NCBI GenBank assembly: GCA_039024315.1
Contig: JBCCQN010000126.1
Location: 1-23,880, forward strand
Source: JBCAWW01 sp039024315
Lineage (GTDB): Bacteria > Bacteroidota > Bacteroidia > J057
Length of the DNA: 23,880 bases
Reading direction: 5' to 3'
In this document: one piece after another, positions 21,941 through 23,880 of the stretch
Layout: the number at the start of each line of letters is the position of its first letter
Position numbering within the stretch: position 1 is the stretch's first letter
Translations under genes and position numbers: made by a program
Notes under the pieces: model-generated
Told to the model about the DNA's origin: nothing
Databases searched by the model: none
What the model saw: only the letters and a program-made list of their open reading frames with translations

Positions 21941-22591
21941 CTATTCGCCTACAACTACTTTTGAAAACCGGATCACTTTATCCTTGAGTTTATAGCCTTT
22001 TTCGACTTCATCTACGACTTTACCCTTAAGAGAGTCATCAGCCGCAGGTATAGTAGTAATGGCTTCATGTAGCTCAGTGTCAAACTCTTTGCCCATGCTA
22101 TCTATTGGTTCAAGACCTGTTTTAGCAAGGCGCTTGCGCATACTATTGTTGACCAAATTGATCCCGTCTTTGACGGCTGACAGGTTGTCAGTTTTTTCGA
22201 TGGCCGAAAGGGTGCGATCAAAGTCGTCTAAGACAGGAAGTAGTTTGACTAAGAGACCTTCATTCGCATGTTCTATCGTATTGCTGAGTTCAATCTGCTG
22301 ACGTTTGCGAAGATTGGCGAAGTCTGCATTGAGTCTAAGTACCTGATCTTCTTTATCTGCCAAAGCAGCTTGAGCGTCTTTTAGTTGCTGCTGGAGATCA
22401 GCGATTACTTTCATGGCATCGTCAAGCGTAGCGAAGTTCGAATCTCCTTGATTTTCAGGGGATTCGCCTTCGTTTTTAACTTCAACTTCTGCTTCGTCTG
22501 CGCTCTTTTCTGCGCCCTCAATCTCTATTTCTTGCTCGCTATTTTTGATTTCTTCTTCTGCTACTTTTTCCGCCTTTGTCTTTTTGCTCAT
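21941..22591 (-). CDS. grpE: Nucleotide exchange factor GrpE
   Basis: This protein has 216 residues from the ATG at 22591 (MSKKTKAEKV). The frame runs 30 codons further up to a TTG, but that extension is Trp/Cys-containing and unlike GrpE. The acidic, disordered N-terminus (to about 55) leads into the long coiled-coil dimer helix (60-110, LADKEDQVLRLNADFANLRK). The C-terminal beta wing follows, with EFDTELHEAITTIP and VEKGYKLKDKVIRFSKVVV. GrpE releases ADP from DnaK during the chaperone cycle. The length fits Bacteroidota GrpE. It is the first gene of the grpE-dnaJ operon, and transcription from the upstream thioredoxin-like gene is cut off by a strong terminator. Confidence 0.95.
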   Translation of the reverse strand: MSKKTKAEKVAEEEIKNSEQEIEIEGAEKSADEAEVEVKNEGESPENQGDSNFATLDDAMKVIADLQQQLKDAQAALADKEDQVLRLNADFANLRKRQQIELSNTIEHANEGLLVKLLPVLDDFDRTLSAIEKTDNLSAVKDGINLVNNSMRKRLAKTGLEPIDSMGKEFDTELHEAITTIPAADDSLKGKVVDEVEKGYKLKDKVIRFSKVVVGE

Positions 22592-22702
22592 TGCTGTTTT
22601 GCCTTTATTTTTTCGAAACCAGTTTCCTGCTTTTCGCATACCTATTTTTGAACATAATGTGTGCCATTGACATTGTGGCAATAAATGCTGCCAAATTAAC
22701 GC

Positions 22703-22750
22703 AAAAAAATACAGGCTGCCTATAGGTAAATCACTTATAGGCAGCCTGTA
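22703..22750 (-). terminator. Strong intrinsic terminator of the thioredoxin-like gene
   Basis: The arms tacaggctgcctata (22710-22724) and tataggcagcctgta (22736-22750) pair perfectly over 15 bp around an 11-base loop. On the minus strand they run into seven T (22709-22703). This is the best terminator of the window and lies 20 bases after the stop. Confidence 0.9.
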
Positions 22751-22769
22751 AGAAAAAATATTTTATCTA

Positions 22770-23336
22770 TTACTTTCCTTGGGCATAGGACTTTTGATAT
22801 TCCTCCCAAGGCACGTTTTTATAATGGTCTTCTCCCAAGAAACTCAAGATCACCATCATATCGTCAGCTTTCTGAAATCCGGCCACATTGGTCAAGATAC
22901 TTAAGTCAGGATTAAGAAAAGAAGTGGTCGGATAGGAGAGTTTGCCATTGAGAATCTGCACGGCTAATTCATGTACTCCACGACGGCCGATCTTAGGGTT
23001 GTATTTGTAAGTGACACCGTTGATGGTTACGGCTTCTTTGCTTTCAGCGTCAAATTTAACAGCGTGATAGTTATCGTTGATGTATTTGACGACACCCGGA
23101 TCAGAATAAGTGGTGGCGTCCATACGTTTACACCAGCCACACCAATCCGTGTACATGTCGATAAGGAGCTTTTTGCCGTCCTTTTCAGCAGCGGCAGCGG
23201 CTTCTTCCATCGTTACCCATTTGATTTCAGCGGCGCTAGACTGAGCGTTCTCCGCAGGAAGACTCATAAACCCCCAAGAGGCAAAACCGAAGGCGAAGAG
23301 TGCCAAGGGGAGCCATATTTTTTTTGCTAAATACAT
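22770..23336 (-). CDS. Exported thioredoxin-like protein, CGWC active site
   Basis: The protein has 188 residues. A hydrophobic N-terminus (7-24) acts as signal peptide or membrane anchor. The thioredoxin fold starts at about residue 36: LLIDMYTDWCGWCKRMD with redox cysteines 66 and 69, then YHAVKFDAESKEA and a cis-proline at 136 (SYPTTSF). The Trp-Cys-Gly-Trp-Cys-Lys motif places it in the DUF255/SoxW-like group of periplasmic thiol-disulphide reductases rather than cytoplasmic thioredoxin. An insert of about 25 residues (100-125) lies between the second strand and the cis-proline loop. It probably reduces or repairs disulphides in exported proteins; its electron donor is not in the window. 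The gene is monocistronic, with its own terminator and a 235-base upstream gap. Confidence 0.85.
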   Translation of the reverse strand: MYLAKKIWLPLALFAFGFASWGFMSLPAENAQSSAAEIKWVTMEEAAAAAEKDGKKLLIDMYTDWCGWCKRMDATTYSDPGVVKYINDNYHAVKFDAESKEAVTINGVTYKYNPKIGRRGVHELAVQILNGKLSYPTTSFLNPDLSILTNVAGFQKADDMMVILSFLGEDHYKNVPWEEYQKSYAQGK

Positions 23337-23471
23337 GTTTGCTTGAGCTTAATGCTATAAAATCTGAGATCTAATTAACGAAATTATTCAGATTAAAGAT
23401 TGCTAGCTATCTGACAATTCTATCATTGGAAAGATCTGTAGGGATTTTTAAGCTATTTGGGCGTTCGGATT

Positions 23472-23499
23472 TTGGCTACTGCTTCGCAGAACGCTCATC
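23472..23499 (+). repeat. Dispersed short repeat, copy K, with adjoining hairpin
   Basis: The core tactgcttcgcagaacg and its left flank are identical to copy H over 22 bases. It is followed by gctcatc, as in copy M, and then by a 6-bp hairpin caaggc-aac-gccttg at 23506-23520. Confidence 0.75.
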
Positions 23500-23571
23500 T
23501 TGCGACAAGGCAACGCCTTGCCGCTGACAGTCTGATCTGGTCGATCAAAAAACGCACTGTGTTACATTAAA

Positions 23572-23880
23572 TTAGTCTCTGAGACGCTGAATTTTGGCTC
23601 CGATGGCGTTGAGACGTTGTTCGATATACTGATAACCGCGGTCAATCTGCTCGATATTGTAGATTTTGGAGGTGCCTTCCGCTGAAAGGGCGGCAATCAA
23701 AAGCGCTACTCCCGCCCGGATATCAGGTGAGGTCATAGAAATCGCCCGTAACTTTTGTTGTCTGGCCAAGCCAATCACAGTCGCCCGGTGCGGATCACAT
23801 AAGATGATTTGGGCCCCCATATCGATGAGTTTATCGACGAAGAAAAGGCGACTTTCAAACATTTTTTGATGAATCAAGGC
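23572..23880 (-). CDS. murA: UDP-N-acetylglucosamine 1-carboxyvinyltransferase, C-terminal 102 residues, runs off right edge
   Basis: The frame is open to base 23880; only the C-terminus is inside. It carries the MurA/EPSP-synthase-like ending: FESRLFFVDKLIDMGAQI, then the SPDIRAGVALLIAAL loop with the Asp-Ile-Arg that faces the active site, then IYNIEQIDRGYQYIEQRL and a closing LNAIGAKIQRL. MurA transfers enolpyruvate from PEP to UDP-GlcNAc, the first committed step of peptidoglycan synthesis, in the cytoplasm. The active-site Cys and the N-terminal domain lie outside the window. Nothing unusual is seen in the part that is present. Confidence 0.93.
   Translation of the reverse strand, partial: ALIHQKMFESRLFFVDKLIDMGAQIILCDPHRATVIGLARQQKLRAISMTSPDIRAGVALLIAALSAEGTSKIYNIEQIDRGYQYIEQRLNAIGAKIQRLRD

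Noticed and set aside
22662..22680. CIRCE-like palindrome upstream of grpE (TGCCA, nine bases, TGGCA)
   Set aside because: Only the nine-base spacer agrees with CIRCE; the arms are short and do not match TTAGCACTC/GAGTGCTAA.
1..23880. tRNA, rRNA or CRISPR arrays
   Set aside because: No cloverleaf-like or ribosomal sequence and no regularly spaced direct repeats were recognised; the dispersed repeats are irregularly placed and in both orientations.

Overview
The window looks like a chromosomal segment of a Bacteroidota bacterium, most likely in or near the class Saprospiria; the class is an inference. The evidence is a type IX secretion (T9SS) sorting domain, many signal peptides cut before Gln, lipoproteins, A-rich leaders without Shine-Dalgarno sequences, a TAnnTTTG-type -7 box, a tricorn-type S41 protease, and long secreted proteins with a repeated Asp-rich C-terminus. 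I see no rRNA, tRNA, CRISPR array, transposase or integrase.

Left part (1-4581): the N-terminal three quarters of a secreted CocE/NonD-type serine hydrolase runs off the left edge. Next come an ICMT-type membrane methyltransferase and, upstream of it on the same strand, a LuxI/FeeM-type N-acyl transferase, the fold that makes acyl-homoserine lactones or N-acyl amino acids. A plus-strand SGNH esterase lipoprotein then converges on the ribosome-rescue hydrolase arfB.

Middle part (4923-16054): a 1280-residue secreted protein combines a sugar-dehydrogenase-like propeller, calcium-binding Asp repeats, a malectin-like domain and a dockerin-like end. It converges, with one base between the stops, on an operon of a T9SS-sorted protein and a DUF1080 (3-keto-disaccharide hydrolase family) lipoprotein. 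A tricorn-type protease follows. Then comes the oddest gene of the window: a phage or contractile-injection tail sheath protein that starts with a textbook Sec signal peptide and has no other tail genes nearby. It abuts a convergent secreted L-type lectin, followed by a GreA/GreB-like gene.

Right part (16055-23880): housekeeping genes on the minus strand, namely a class A penicillin-binding protein, a YjbR-family protein, a secreted regulatory-like-domain protein, dnaJ and grpE, a periplasmic thioredoxin-like protein, and the C-terminus of murA running off the right edge. Several of these end in clear intrinsic terminators.

Across the window runs a family of short repeats (consensus about GCGTTCYGCGHAGCRGTA, either orientation). 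Most intergenic gaps of 150 bases or more hold at least one copy, and three copies lie in frame inside genes (arfB, and two in the sheath gene). Two copies bound a possible miniature inverted-repeat element at 18976-19138. The exported sheath, the acyl-synthase locus and the repeat family are the parts most worth following up.
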